From Candidatus Desantisiibacteriota bacterium (GTDB lineage Bacteria > UBA9089 > CG2-30-40-21), in contig JACQYP010000003.1 of NCBI GenBank assembly GCA_016208205.1, forward strand, positions 1-9,200: a stretch of DNA of 9,200 nucleotides, read 5' to 3'. The notes under the pieces were generated by a model. The model ran no database searches, was not told where the DNA came from, and saw only the letters and a list, made by a program, of their open reading frames with translations. The translations under genes were made by a program, and so were the position numbers. This document shows positions 1 to 7,037 of the stretch, piece after piece (within the stretch, counting starts at the first letter, position 1; the number at the start of each line of letters is the position of its first letter).

Positions 1-1
1 A

Positions 2-1558
2 ATAACCAAGAAATTGGATGAATGGAAGCAAAAGTATAAATTAGAAGGAACAACGATTAAGGTTCCCTTAAAAGATAAGGATAGACTACGACTCGAACTC
101 GCCTCATCTAAGCTTGCCCCAAAGGGTGGAATTACCGGCTTTGAGATATTTGATACCACAAAATTAGCTATCACTGATTATGAACGCCGCATTAATTATG
201 TAAGAGCACTTCAGGGAGAATTATCCAGAACAATAAAAAGTATCGAGGGCATAGAAGATGCCAGGGTTTTACTGGTGATGCCGGAAAAAAAGCTTTACAT
301 GGAGGAACAAAAAGAGGTCTCAGCCTCGGTTAAGCTCACACTTGCCCCGTTTACCAATTTAGATGCCGGTCAAATAGTTGGTATTGTTCAATTAGTTTCC
401 TCGGCTGTTGAAGGATTGTTACCGGATAATGTAAATATTGTTGATAATCGAGGCAATATCCTCACAGATATTGAGGAATTGAAAAAGGGAGAAACCGCAG
501 GGCTTGCAGCTAAACAACTTGAACTCCAACGAGCAGAGGCAAGAAAGGTAGAAAAGGCTATCCGGAGATCATTGGCTAAATGCCTGATTGAGGATAATAT
601 AGAGGTACTTGTTACCTGCAATATAAACTTTGATAAAATAGAATCAAAGCATGAAAAATATACATCCCCTGAAAATATTGCCTTAACCGACGACCGGATA
701 AGAGAGGGTGTGGAAAAGGTACAACTAAGAGCAAGCGATGAAAAGGTTATCGAGCGATTTGAGGGTGAGGGGAGCGTTCCGGGTGGTCCACCAGGGGTAG
801 AGGCACAAATGCCTGGTTATAAGGGCATGACCTCTGCCAAGGGACCAATGACCTATTCAAAGGATGAGCTTAGAAGTAATTATCTGGCAAATAAAGAAGA
901 GATCATGACCGTAAAATCACCCGAAATTTCCAAGCTGTCTGTGGCTGTCTGGATTGATGGAATATACGAAAGGGATGAAAGCGGTTTTTATAAATTTGAT
1001 AAAAATAACCATTTTGTCTACATTCCCAGAACCAAGGATGAGATGCAAAAGTATGAAAACTTAGTCTGGGCAAGCATTGGAGCAGAAAAGGGTAAAGAAT
1101 ATCTGGGCAAGGAGTTTATTGTTCAGGTAGAAAATATTCAGTTTGACCGTACCTCAGAATGGCTTGCTGCCCTTGCCGGGCGCGAGGCTCAAAAGAGAAG
1201 GCTGTTGGCCATGGCTGCCGGTGCCGGATTCCTGGCTATATTGATTTTTCTAATCCTGGTTTTTATGTTTATGATGCGAAGAAAAACGCTTGCACAGGAA
1301 AAACTCTTGCGGGAAAAGGAATTGGCAGCATTGAATGCCCTTCGGGAAAGAACCCCGCATGAAAGGGATGAGGAATTTTATCAGGCAGGGGAAGGAGAAA
1401 AAACATTTCCTTCAGAAAGAGAAGAAGGAGCAGAAGGAAAAGATATCTCTATAGAAGAATTGGCAAGAGAGGTAGCTATAACTCAGCCGGATGCTGTGGC
1501 TAATCTATTCAGGACATGGCTGGAGAATGATGTGGAAGAAGGAGAGACAACCCCCTAA
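2..1558 (+). CDS. fliF: Flagellar MS-ring protein FliF (5' end outside window)
   Basis: FliF forms the inner-membrane MS ring, the base of the flagellar rotor and export gate housing. The frame is open at the left edge; 518 residues are visible, and the family's first transmembrane helix and start (roughly 50-70 residues) are inferred to lie upstream. The visible part begins in the first ring-building (YscJ/FliF) domain, with KLEG, KGGITGFEIFD and ARVLLVMPE typical of the family. A Pro/Gly-rich periplasmic loop (GGPPGVEAQMPGYKGM, about 778-831) precedes the second transmembrane helix (about 1202-1280, followed by MMRRK). The cytoplasmic tail is acidic and ends in a FliG-binding segment (about 1468-1540, with ITQPDAVANLFRTWLEND). 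The TTG at 14 is not the true start, because the frame continues upstream without a stop. The last codons (ACA ACC CCC TAA) run into a C-rich repeat that provides the stop. fliG follows after a wide gap. Confidence 0.97.
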   Translation: MTKKLDEWKQKYKLEGTTIKVPLKDKDRLRLELASSKLAPKGGITGFEIFDTTKLAITDYERRINYVRALQGELSRTIKSIEGIEDARVLLVMPEKKLYMEEQKEVSASVKLTLAPFTNLDAGQIVGIVQLVSSAVEGLLPDNVNIVDNRGNILTDIEELKKGETAGLAAKQLELQRAEARKVEKAIRRSLAKCLIEDNIEVLVTCNINFDKIESKHEKYTSPENIALTDDRIREGVEKVQLRASDEKVIERFEGEGSVPGGPPGVEAQMPGYKGMTSAKGPMTYSKDELRSNYLANKEEIMTVKSPEISKLSVAVWIDGIYERDESGFYKFDKNNHFVYIPRTKDEMQKYENLVWASIGAEKGKEYLGKEFIVQVENIQFDRTSEWLAALAGREAQKRRLLAMAAGAGFLAILIFLILVFMFMMRRKTLAQEKLLREKELAALNALRERTPHERDEEFYQAGEGEKTFPSEREEGAEGKDISIEELAREVAITQPDAVANLFRTWLENDVEEGETTP

Positions 1559-1577
1559 CCCCCTTTATTTGAGGGGG
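1551..1577. repeat. C-rich hairpin repeat overlapping the fliF stop
   Basis: CCCCCTAA is followed by a hairpin, CCCCCT (1559-1564) pairing with AGGGGG (1572-1577) across a 7-nt loop. A related copy with a different stem sits at 6919-6944 (CTAACCCCTCCA...TGGAGGGGG). No T-tract follows, so an intrinsic terminator is not supported. The repeat includes the fliF stop codon. Confidence 0.6.
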
Positions 1578-1593
1578 AATATAAGATAATTCA

Positions 1594-1698
1594 ACCTGTG
1601 CAATCGAGATTTTTTACCACAAAGAATGTAAAGGAGGCACAAAGTTCTCAAAGGTTTTCTTTGTGTCCTTTGTGGTAAAACTATACAGTTACACAGGT
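1594..1698. repeat. Palindromic ACCACAAAG-type repeat element
   Basis: An imperfect 105-bp palindrome. The outer ends are ACCTGTG (1594-1600) and CACAGGT (1692-1698). The inner arms TTTTACCACAAAG (1612-1624) and CTTTGTGGTAAAA (1668-1680) are perfect reverse complements of 13 bp, followed inward by a second weaker match (GGCACAAAG against CTTTGTGTCC). It has no coding content. Such ACCACAAAGGACACAAAG motifs are seen in many uncultured bacterial genomes; family membership here is my recognition, not a search. Confidence 0.6.
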
Positions 1699-1707
1699 AG
1701 AAATATT

Positions 1708-1943
1708 TCGAGCTGTATAAACGAAAATTACCACAGATATTTCTAACCACGAAAGACACGAAAGACACGAAAATGATTAGTTTCTCTTTCGTGCTTTTAG
1801 TGCTTTTCGTGGTTAAAAATGTTAATAAGGCATGAAAAGTTCTGAAAGATTATTAATTTTCGCATCTTTTAGCGTGTTTCGTAGTTTTCTATTTTCTATA
1901 GTAGCTGTGTCTTTCGTGGTGGATTTTCGTTTGCACAGCTCGA
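1708..1943. repeat. MITE-like element with 21-bp terminal inverted repeats
   Basis: A 236-bp segment bounded by 21-bp inverted ends at 1708-1728 and 1923-1943 that match at 19 of 21 positions (TCGAGCTGT..AAACGAAAAT). Inside lie further inverted arms built from the unit ACCACGAAAGACACGAAA (1747-1770 against 1782-1813) and a degenerate unit near 1870-1920. No transposase frame is present, and I see no convincing target-site duplication. It occupies most of the fliF-fliG gap and may be two overlapping palindromes rather than one mobile unit. Confidence 0.5.
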
Positions 1944-1952
1944 GATAATTTA

Positions 1953-1970
1953 GCGAACCTAACGGTTCGC
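1953..1970. repeat. GCGAACC/GGTTCGC hairpin
   Basis: A perfect 7-bp stem, GCGAACC (1953-1959) and GGTTCGC (1964-1970), with loop TAAC. It lies 43 bp before the fliG start and looks like a short dispersed palindrome (TAGCGAACC...GGTTCGCACTAC). With no T-tract after it, a terminator is unlikely. It would form a stable hairpin in a fliG leader RNA. Confidence 0.45.
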
Positions 1971-2012
1971 ACTACATTTGTTTGAGTATACAAAAAAGAG
2001 TGGAGGAAAGAA

Positions 2013-3041
2013 ATGGCTGATGAGATTCAGTTACCTTTTACAACCGGCCGCCAGAAGGCAGCCGCAATCTTGATTGTTCTTGGTGCAGATATTTCTGCTG
2101 AGGTATTTAAGCACTTAAAAGAAGAAGAGATAGAAGCAATAACCAGGGAAATAGCCAAGATTCGCAAAATAACCCATAGTCAGAAAATAGCTTTATTACA
2201 GGAATTTTATAGCCTGATGATGGCTCAAGAATTTATTATTCAAGGTGGGGTAGAATATGCCCGGGCATTATTGATACAGGCATTGGGAGAAGAAAGGGCA
2301 AACGCCTTTATTAATGAAGTGTCAGGGATAAAGAAAGAGCCATTTGATTTCTTGAAAAAGATGGATACAAAACAGATACTTCTCTCTGTTCAACATGAAC
2401 ACCCACAAACGATAGCCTTAGTTATGGGGCATCTTACGCCGGATAAGGCAGCAGCTCTTATTACCCAATTACCCCCAGAGGTTCAGGTTGATGTGTCCAG
2501 AAGATTAGCCTTGATGAGTTCGTCATCCCCGGATGCCCTGGGAAGGGTGGAATCAATGCTTGCAGCCAGAATGGAGGGTGGTGTGGCTGTAGAGACAAAA
2601 GGGAAGGATGTTGGCGGTATTATGGCAATTGTAGACCTTTTGAATCAGGGCGACAGAGAGATGGAACAAACTATCTTAGATGGTATAGCTGAACAGGATC
2701 CAGAGCTTGCAGAAGAGATAAAGAAGAGATTGTTTACCTTTGATGATATTGTTAAACTTGATGATAGATCAGCTCAACGGGTTTTAAGAGAGGTCGATAT
2801 AAGAGACCTTGCCCTGTCAATGAAGGGTGCTTCTGAAGGCGCTAAGAACATGGTATTTAAGAATATGCCTAAACGGGCAGCTGCCATGCTTCGAGAAGAA
2901 ATAGACTTTCTTGGTCCGTTAAGGGCACAGGATGTCGAAGCCTCTCAGGAAAAAATCGTCAATGTTATCAGACAGCTTGAGGATTCTGGAGAAATAATTG
3001 TTTCCCGTGGCGGTGGCGGTGGCGGCGGAATGATTACATAA
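2013..3041 (+). CDS. fliG: Flagellar motor switch protein FliG
   Basis: FliG couples the MS ring to the C ring and interacts with MotA to generate torque and switch direction. The product has 342 residues, normal for the family. The N-terminal FliF-binding domain (about 1-100) is followed by the middle domain with the EHPQ motif (residues 129-132) and the C-terminal torque domain (about 240-332). The charged torque residues known from E. coli (K264, R281, D288, D289, R297) align with a constant offset of seven to K271, R288, E295, E296 and R304, so charges are kept with Asp replaced by Glu. The protein ends in an unusual run of seven glycines (333-339) from a GGTGGC microsatellite (3008-3028), then MIT. 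The ATG has a GGAGG (2002-2006) six bases upstream. It follows fliF after 454 bp of repeats, so it may have its own promoter, but none is obvious. Confidence 0.98.
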   Translation: MADEIQLPFTTGRQKAAAILIVLGADISAEVFKHLKEEEIEAITREIAKIRKITHSQKIALLQEFYSLMMAQEFIIQGGVEYARALLIQALGEERANAFINEVSGIKKEPFDFLKKMDTKQILLSVQHEHPQTIALVMGHLTPDKAAALITQLPPEVQVDVSRRLALMSSSSPDALGRVESMLAARMEGGVAVETKGKDVGGIMAIVDLLNQGDREMEQTILDGIAEQDPELAEEIKKRLFTFDDIVKLDDRSAQRVLREVDIRDLALSMKGASEGAKNMVFKNMPKRAAAMLREEIDFLGPLRAQDVEASQEKIVNVIRQLEDSGEIIVSRGGGGGGGMIT

Positions 3042-3103
3042 GGATAATACGAAAGTAGGAATGCGGAAGTAAAAGAAGGTTGGATGTAGCTACTCCGGTT
3101 GTT

Positions 3104-3176
3104 TAGGCTGTAGACTGTTAGACTGTAGGTTTGAAGAAGTACTCTCGCCTTTATCTCCCTAACAGTCTACAGCCTA
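3104..3176. repeat. 18-bp perfect inverted repeat between fliG and fliH
   Basis: TAGGCTGTAGACTGTTAG (3104-3121) is perfectly reverse-complementary to 3159-3176, enclosing 37 bp. A second partial copy of the motif (ACTGTAGG, 3122-3129) follows the left arm. The preceding stretch (about 3050-3077, GAAAGTAGGAATGCGGAAGT) also looks like a dispersed low-complexity repeat. No protein is encoded in this 169-bp gap. The hairpin could lie in the fliG-fliH transcript and modulate readthrough or stability; that is inference. Confidence 0.65.
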
Positions 3177-3196
3177 TTCACCTTCAGCCTAATTTT

Positions 3197-3203
3197 AGGA
3201 GGG
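3197..3203 (+). promoter_or_regulatory. Shine-Dalgarno supporting the TTG start of fliH
   Basis: AGGAGGG lies seven bases before TTG at 3211. The first in-frame ATG (3235) has no such site, so the TTG start is preferred. Confidence 0.75.
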
Positions 3204-3210
3204 ATATCTC

Positions 3211-4137
3211 TTGGGAATTCATAAGTCATCTACTATGCCTCAAAATGGAAAGGTAATTATCCTTGATCCAGAAAAAGCGCTACAGGGTGGACAGTTTGAG
3301 ATTCTGGAAGAAAAGCTGCAAAAGGCTCGAAATCACTTGATAAGGCTTGAATTTGAAATTCAAGAGGCAGAAAATAGGGCACAGGAACTGCGAAAGGATA
3401 TATTGGTAGATGTAAAAAAGGAAATAGAAGAAAAAACAAAAGAGACGGAAGATATAAGAAAAAAGGCTGAAACAGAAGCAGAAAGCATAAAGACTCAGGC
3501 AGAGGAAGAGGCAAACAGGATAAAACAAGAGGCAAATGCCATCCTTGAAGATGCTACAGAAGAGGTAAAAAAAATAATCTCTGAGGCTGTTGCCAGAACA
3601 AGAGAACAGGCTGAGGAGATTCGCCATCGGGCACATGATAGCAGTTTTCCTGTAGGCAAACAAGAAGGATATGATGCCGGATATAAGATTGTAAAAGAAA
3701 AATTTCAAAACTTATTAGCCCAAATTGAAATGGTCTTAACTGAGGCAAAAAGAGAAAAGGAACGAATATCTCAAAAGGCCCAGGAGGAAATGTCTGAAGA
3801 GATAGCTGAGTTGGCGATAATAATTGCAAAAAAGATAATCAAAACAGAGGCTGCAGTCAATCGAGATATAATTACGGCAAATATTAAGGAATCCTTAAGT
3901 AAGATTCAAAGTCAAGGGGAAATAACCATCCGGGTTAATCTTGTTGACCTTAACCATGCAGAATCTGAAAGAGATGAATTATTAAACCTTGCCTCTGGAT
4001 TAAAAGACATCCATTTCCACGACGATCCATCTATTGAACCAGGTGGGTGTAAGATAGAAACAACCCTCGGCATTATAGATGCAACTATTGCTACCCAGAT
4101 GGAAAGATTGGAAGAGGAATTGAGAGGGAATAAATAG
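3211..4137 (+). CDS. fliH: Flagellar assembly protein FliH (export ATPase regulator)
   Basis: FliH binds FliI, holds it in check and tethers it to the C ring and export gate; it is the peripheral-stalk analogue of the export ATPase. The product has 308 residues, longer than many FliH proteins. Nearly all of residues 30-140 is a charged Glu/Lys/Ala-rich coiled coil with heptad-like spacing. A glycine-spaced segment (GKQEGYDAGY, about residues 149-158) and a second helical segment follow. The C-terminal FliI-binding domain is recognisable: ELAIIIAKKIIKTE, ITIRVNLVDL, then DDPSIEPGGCKIETTLGIIDATIATQ, which matches the family's D-x-S-I-x-x-G-G-C-x-I-E-T pattern. Translation starts at TTG with a strong AGGAGGG. 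Its place directly before fliI is the standard arrangement, although 424 bp separate them here. Confidence 0.93.
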   Translation: MGIHKSSTMPQNGKVIILDPEKALQGGQFEILEEKLQKARNHLIRLEFEIQEAENRAQELRKDILVDVKKEIEEKTKETEDIRKKAETEAESIKTQAEEEANRIKQEANAILEDATEEVKKIISEAVARTREQAEEIRHRAHDSSFPVGKQEGYDAGYKIVKEKFQNLLAQIEMVLTEAKREKERISQKAQEEMSEEIAELAIIIAKKIIKTEAAVNRDIITANIKESLSKIQSQGEITIRVNLVDLNHAESERDELLNLASGLKDIHFHDDPSIEPGGCKIETTLGIIDATIATQMERLEEELRGNK

Positions 4138-4155
4138 GAACAGCGACCGTTAAAA

Positions 4156-4291
4156 GCCCAACCCGGCACTGCATGCACCTAACAACGAGAAATAGGTGTC
4201 GTGATTAAGGTTTTAGGCTTATCAACATTTTATTTTGCACATAAAAAATTTGTGATTATTCTCCCCGTTGTAGATGAGTTTATCGTTAGAC
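4156..4291 (+). other. Candidate integron attC-like recombination site
   Basis: The segment starts 19 bp after the fliH stop and has the layout of an attC site. R''-like GCCCAAC (4156-4162, fits RYYYAAC) is followed by a 5-nt spacer and ACTGCAT (4168-4174). On the other side ATGAGT (4274-4279), a 5-nt spacer and GTTAGAC (4285-4291, fits GTTRRRY) close it. ACTGCAT pairs with ATGAGT only if G4171 is left unpaired, which is the extrahelical-base feature of attC. Pairing continues inward with bulges: CTA and CAACG of 4179-4187 against 4266-4273, then AGAA (4188-4191) against TTCT (4259-4262). Its 136-bp length lies within the known attC range. No integrase is in the window. The boxes are short, so chance or decay of another palindrome is possible. 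Confidence 0.35.
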
Positions 4292-4420
4292 TTACAAAAG
4301 TGGTGAATACGAAACAAGAAAAATCACTGGTAAACAGAGTATGCTGCAGGATTCTTCCCTGATCAAGAACTTGGCGGCAGATCAGTTATTGTCCTTTAAC
4401 ATATTCATCATTAGTCTCCC

Positions 4421-4465
4421 TTTTTTCTCTGCGATTCTCAGCGAACTCTGCGTCTCTGCGGTGAA
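4421..4465. repeat. CTCTGCG-type low-complexity repeat
   Basis: Repeated CTCTGCG units (CTCTGCGATTCTCAGCGAAC, then CTCTGCGTCTCTGCGGTG), preceded by a run of six T. I recognise this as a dispersed non-coding repeat style of uncultured bacterial genomes. Read in frame it gives a spurious 53-residue peptide (4341-4502), so it should not be annotated as a gene. Confidence 0.55.
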
Positions 4466-4477
4466 CAATTATAAATC

Positions 4478-4530
4478 ATACAACAAATCGCTACACGACT
4501 GACTAAAGATGTGGCGGCTGAGCTCATGCG
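4478..4530 (+). other. Degenerate attC-like remnant before fliI
   Basis: ATACAAC (4478-4484), a 5-nt spacer AAATC and GCTACACGAC resemble the left half of an attC site. GGCTGAGC (4516-4523) followed by TCATGCG resembles the L' side. GCT-A-CA pairs with TGAGC only with one unpaired base. The expected GTTRRRY is missing: the sequence after G4530 is ACCATCC. If real, it would be a broken site or the edge of an inserted cassette reaching from the site at 4285. This is weak evidence by eye. Confidence 0.15.
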
Positions 4531-4561
4531 ACCATCCAACAGTCATCCGGAGACTTCATCC

Positions 4562-5932
4562 ATGAAAACAATTATCTCTAAATACAAGGAAAAATTAGAA
4601 AAGATAGAGACTATCCAGCTTAAAGGCAGGGTAAAGCAGATAATCGGTCTGGTAATTGAGTCATCAGGACCGCCCTGTTCACTCGGAGAGGTCTGCCAGA
4701 TTCGTTTTCCTTCAGGGTTGAGCCCTCACCCCATCCATTTCCCAAGAGGAGAGGGAGGAAGGTTTATAAAGGCAGAGGTTGTGGGGTTCAGGGAGGATAA
4801 GATATTGCTTATGCCTCTTGGGGAAATGGAAGGGATTGCTCCAAACTGTGAGGTAATCTCTACCGACAGCCCACTTGTTATTCCCGTAGGAGAGGGGTTG
4901 CGAGGAAGAATCCTTGACGGATTAGCCAGACCAATAGATGGTAAGGGACCACTTCTCTGCAGTCAGGAATACCCTGTCTTTAATTTGGCACCAGATCCAA
5001 TTCGCAGACCAAGGATTAAAGATATATTACCATTAGGGGTTAGAGCCATTGATGCTGTTTTAACAGTGGGAAAAGGGCAACGGTTTGGTATCTTTTCCGG
5101 AAGTGGTGTGGGTAAGAGTACTCTTATGGGTATGATTGCCCGAAATACGAAAGCAGCTATAAATGTCATTGGCTTAATCGGTGAAAGGGGACGAGAGGTT
5201 AAGGATTTTATTGAAAGGGACCTTGGAGAAGAAGGATTGCAGAGATCTGTAGTAATTGTGGCTACATCCGATCAGTCTCCATTGCTTAGATTAAAAGGGG
5301 CATTTGCTGCCACTGCTATAGCTGAATTCTTTCGGGATCAGGGTCATGATGTTATGCTTATGATTGATTCTATTACCAGATTTGCACGGGCACAGCGAGA
5401 GGTTGGACTTTCTATCGGCGAACCGCCAACAACCAGGGGGTATCCTCCTTCAGTATTTACTATTATGCCGAAACTTTTAGAAAGAGCAGGCACATCCTCC
5501 ACAGGAACCATTACCGGACTCTATACCATCCTTGTAGATGCAGATGATATGAATGAACCTGTAGCCGACAATGTCAGGGCAATATTAGACGGACATGTAG
5601 TACTTTCCCGGGATCTGGCACATAGAAACTATTATCCGGCAATTGATGTGCTCTCAAGCGTCAGCAGGGTAATGATCGATATTGTTGATGCCAACCATGA
5701 TCAGGCATCCAGAAGGCTGAAAGAGGTGGTTGCCATTATAAAAGAGGCTCAGGACCTGATAAATATTGGGGCATATGTAAAAGGATCAAACCCGAGGATT
5801 GATCATGCCATTTCCAGAATTGAAGGGGTAGAGGAGTTTCTCAAGCAGGGAATCTATGAAAAGACAGATTATCAAACAACTATAAAAAACCTGTTGAGCA
5901 TGTTTGGAGATGAAGAAGGGACGCAGGGGTAA
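4562..5932 (+). CDS. fliI: Flagellum-specific ATPase FliI
   Basis: FliI is the hexameric ATPase of the flagellar type III export apparatus; with FliH (and usually FliJ) it helps deliver substrates to the export gate. From ATG 4562 the protein is 456 residues, the normal family size. The P-loop is at about residues 179-187 (SGSGVGKST, with Ser where Ala or Gly is usual in the first position). The catalytic-Glu region GLIGERGREVKDFIE, Walker B VMLMIDSITRFARAQREVG, and the FliI-type EPPTTRGYPPSVFT and TGTITGLYTILVDADDMNEPVAD segments follow in order; they distinguish it from F1 ATP synthase subunits. Alternative in-frame starts at GTG 4511 and ATG 4526 would add 17 or 12 residues unlike FliI. 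ATG 4562 has GGAG at 4549-4552 and begins with a typical N-terminal helix, so it is preferred. No fliJ follows. Confidence 0.96.
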   Translation: MKTIISKYKEKLEKIETIQLKGRVKQIIGLVIESSGPPCSLGEVCQIRFPSGLSPHPIHFPRGEGGRFIKAEVVGFREDKILLMPLGEMEGIAPNCEVISTDSPLVIPVGEGLRGRILDGLARPIDGKGPLLCSQEYPVFNLAPDPIRRPRIKDILPLGVRAIDAVLTVGKGQRFGIFSGSGVGKSTLMGMIARNTKAAINVIGLIGERGREVKDFIERDLGEEGLQRSVVIVATSDQSPLLRLKGAFAATAIAEFFRDQGHDVMLMIDSITRFARAQREVGLSIGEPPTTRGYPPSVFTIMPKLLERAGTSSTGTITGLYTILVDADDMNEPVADNVRAILDGHVVLSRDLAHRNYYPAIDVLSSVSRVMIDIVDANHDQASRRLKEVVAIIKEAQDLINIGAYVKGSNPRIDHAISRIEGVEEFLKQGIYEKTDYQTTIKNLLSMFGDEEGTQG

Positions 5933-5942
5933 GGCAAGGAAA

Positions 5943-5997
5943 AGGCACAGAGGCACAAAGGCAGAGAAGAAGGGAACAGGTTCACAGTTCAGAGGTT
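5943..5997. repeat. Low-complexity GGCACAGAG/GTTCACAGTT repeat tract
   Basis: AGGCACAGAGGCACAAAGGCAGAG units (5943-5966) are followed by GGTTCACAGTTCAGAGGTT (5979-5997), a degenerate member of the GTTCACGGTT family that also occurs near 6826, 7090, 7285 and 9021. The tract is in the 129-bp gap between fliI and the next gene and is non-coding. Confidence 0.4.
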
Positions 5998-6061
5998 AAG
6001 AGAGCAAACCATCAACCGTAAAGGAAGATCACCTGAGTAGTTACGCAAAGGAGAATTGAAA

Positions 6062-6802
6062 ATGACTAAATATTTGATTGGTTTTCTTATCATCAGCCTG
6101 TTTGCAGGGGTGGAATATTCATCTGCTGTGGAACGGGCAGGGGATTCTGTCAGCAAGGATGCTGACAACACATTATTTGCGAGAGTGGGGAATTCACCTG
6201 CTGACGATACTGTTCCGCCATATATTATCTGGGATGATGATAGCTATCCTGATGGTGCCAGTGTTTGGACCGACAGCATTATCAGCTTTGATCTTGCTGA
6301 TGACTCATCCGGTGTGGCTACACGAAGCATCCATGCAACCCTGAATAATATGGATCAACCTACACCCATAGAAAATATTGATGGTCAATATCATATCACT
6401 TGCAGAATAACTACTCCAAACATTCCCATGTATAATAAAGAAATGTTGATCCGAATCCAAGCAAGTGATTATGCAGATAACCAGATGCCACCCTTTGAAC
6501 GAAAGGTTTTTGTCAGCAGCAGGACATTATCCATAGAGAATGTTATTGCTTACCCAAATCCATGGCAGAATGGTTCAGGCAACATCTGCTTTTCACCATT
6601 GCCACAGAATGCAGAGATTCGAATATTTGATGTAAGCGGGGAATGCGTAAAAGATATTTGTCTGTCTCTTGTTGAGGGCAAATGGGAGTGGGATTTGCGA
6701 GATAATGAGGATAATGGGGTTGCTCCCGGATTGTATATCTATCTGGTTAAAGATAAAACAAGGCATACTTTAACTACAGGAAAGATACTGATTGTTCGAT
6801 AG
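6062..6802 (+). CDS. Exported Ig-like protein with type IX/FlgD-Ig-like C-terminal domain
   Basis: A 246-residue predicted secreted or surface protein of unknown function. ATG 6062 has AAGGAG (6048-6053) eight bases upstream; the TTG at 6056 is too close to that site. Residues 1-22 form a signal peptide (hydrophobic LIGFLIISLFAGV, then SSA before VER). A beta-rich domain (about 45-150) includes DDTVPPYI, DDSSGVATRSIHATLN and IQASDYADN, like bacterial Ig or cadherin-like domains. The last ~92 residues (from TLSIENVIAYPNPW) resemble FlgD-Ig and type IX secretion sorting domains, with IRIFDVSGE, WDLRDNEDNGVAPGLYIYLV and a basic end KILIVR. Such domains are frequent in several uncultured phyla. 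It sits where fliJ might be expected but has no FliJ-like coiled coil or FlgD N-terminal domain, so a flagellar role is only conceivable. Cytoplasmic function is ruled out by the signal peptide. Confidence 0.8.
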   Translation: MTKYLIGFLIISLFAGVEYSSAVERAGDSVSKDADNTLFARVGNSPADDTVPPYIIWDDDSYPDGASVWTDSIISFDLADDSSGVATRSIHATLNNMDQPTPIENIDGQYHITCRITTPNIPMYNKEMLIRIQASDYADNQMPPFERKVFVSSRTLSIENVIAYPNPWQNGSGNICFSPLPQNAEIRIFDVSGECVKDICLSLVEGKWEWDLRDNEDNGVAPGLYIYLVKDKTRHTLTTGKILIVR

Positions 6803-6825
6803 GAAGCCACAAAGGAAGAAAAATC

Positions 6826-7027
6826 GTAACCGTTCAGGTATCAGCCGGCAGAATACAGAAGCCAGAATTCAGAAGGCAGAAGAGATGCGGGTTCTTTCAT
6901 TCTAACTCCTGACCTCTCCTAACCCCTCCAATGAATGGAGGGGGAAAGTAAGGTAAGGAAAATCTCATGTGAGTAGAGGGAGAAGTAACTTCTGATCTCT
7001 GTATTCTGTATTCTGACTTCTGATTTC
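6826..7027. repeat. Composite of inverted repeats downstream of the exported-protein gene
   Basis: GTAACCGTTCAGG (6826-6838) belongs to the GTTCACGGTT family. Arms of CAGAATACAGAAGCCAGAAT type (6849-6884) and their approximate reverse complement (6986-7027, TGTATTCTGTATTCTGACTT) enclose a hairpin: CCCCTCCA (6923-6930) with TGGAGGGG (6937-6944 region), loop ATGAA. The hairpin has no T-tract, but its strong stem could slow RNA decay or transcription after 6802. No gene is visible in 6803-7313; this element, the promoter at 7038 and the element at 7090 account for most of it. Confidence 0.5.
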
Positions 7028-7037
7028 ATTTTTCCCA

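Noticed and set aside
1747..1813. CRISPR array suggested by repeated ACCACGAAAGACACG units
   Set aside because: Units are short, degenerate, inverted relative to each other and lack regular unique spacers.
3257..3829. Long minus-strand frames opposite fliH
   Set aside because: They are Phe/Leu/Cys-rich reverse readings of the Glu/Lys-rich coiled coil, not genes.
4341..4502. 53-codon open frame between fliH and fliI
   Set aside because: More than a third of it is a translation of the CTCTGCG repeat; no ribosome site or homologous motif seen.
4511..4561. GTG 4511 or ATG 4526 as the fliI start
   Set aside because: The added residues do not resemble FliI, and ATG 4562 has a usable GGAG site and gives the normal family length.
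6923..6944. Intrinsic terminator after the exported-protein gene
   Set aside because: The stem is strong, but AAAGTAAGG rather than a T-tract follows; kept as a repeat hairpin.
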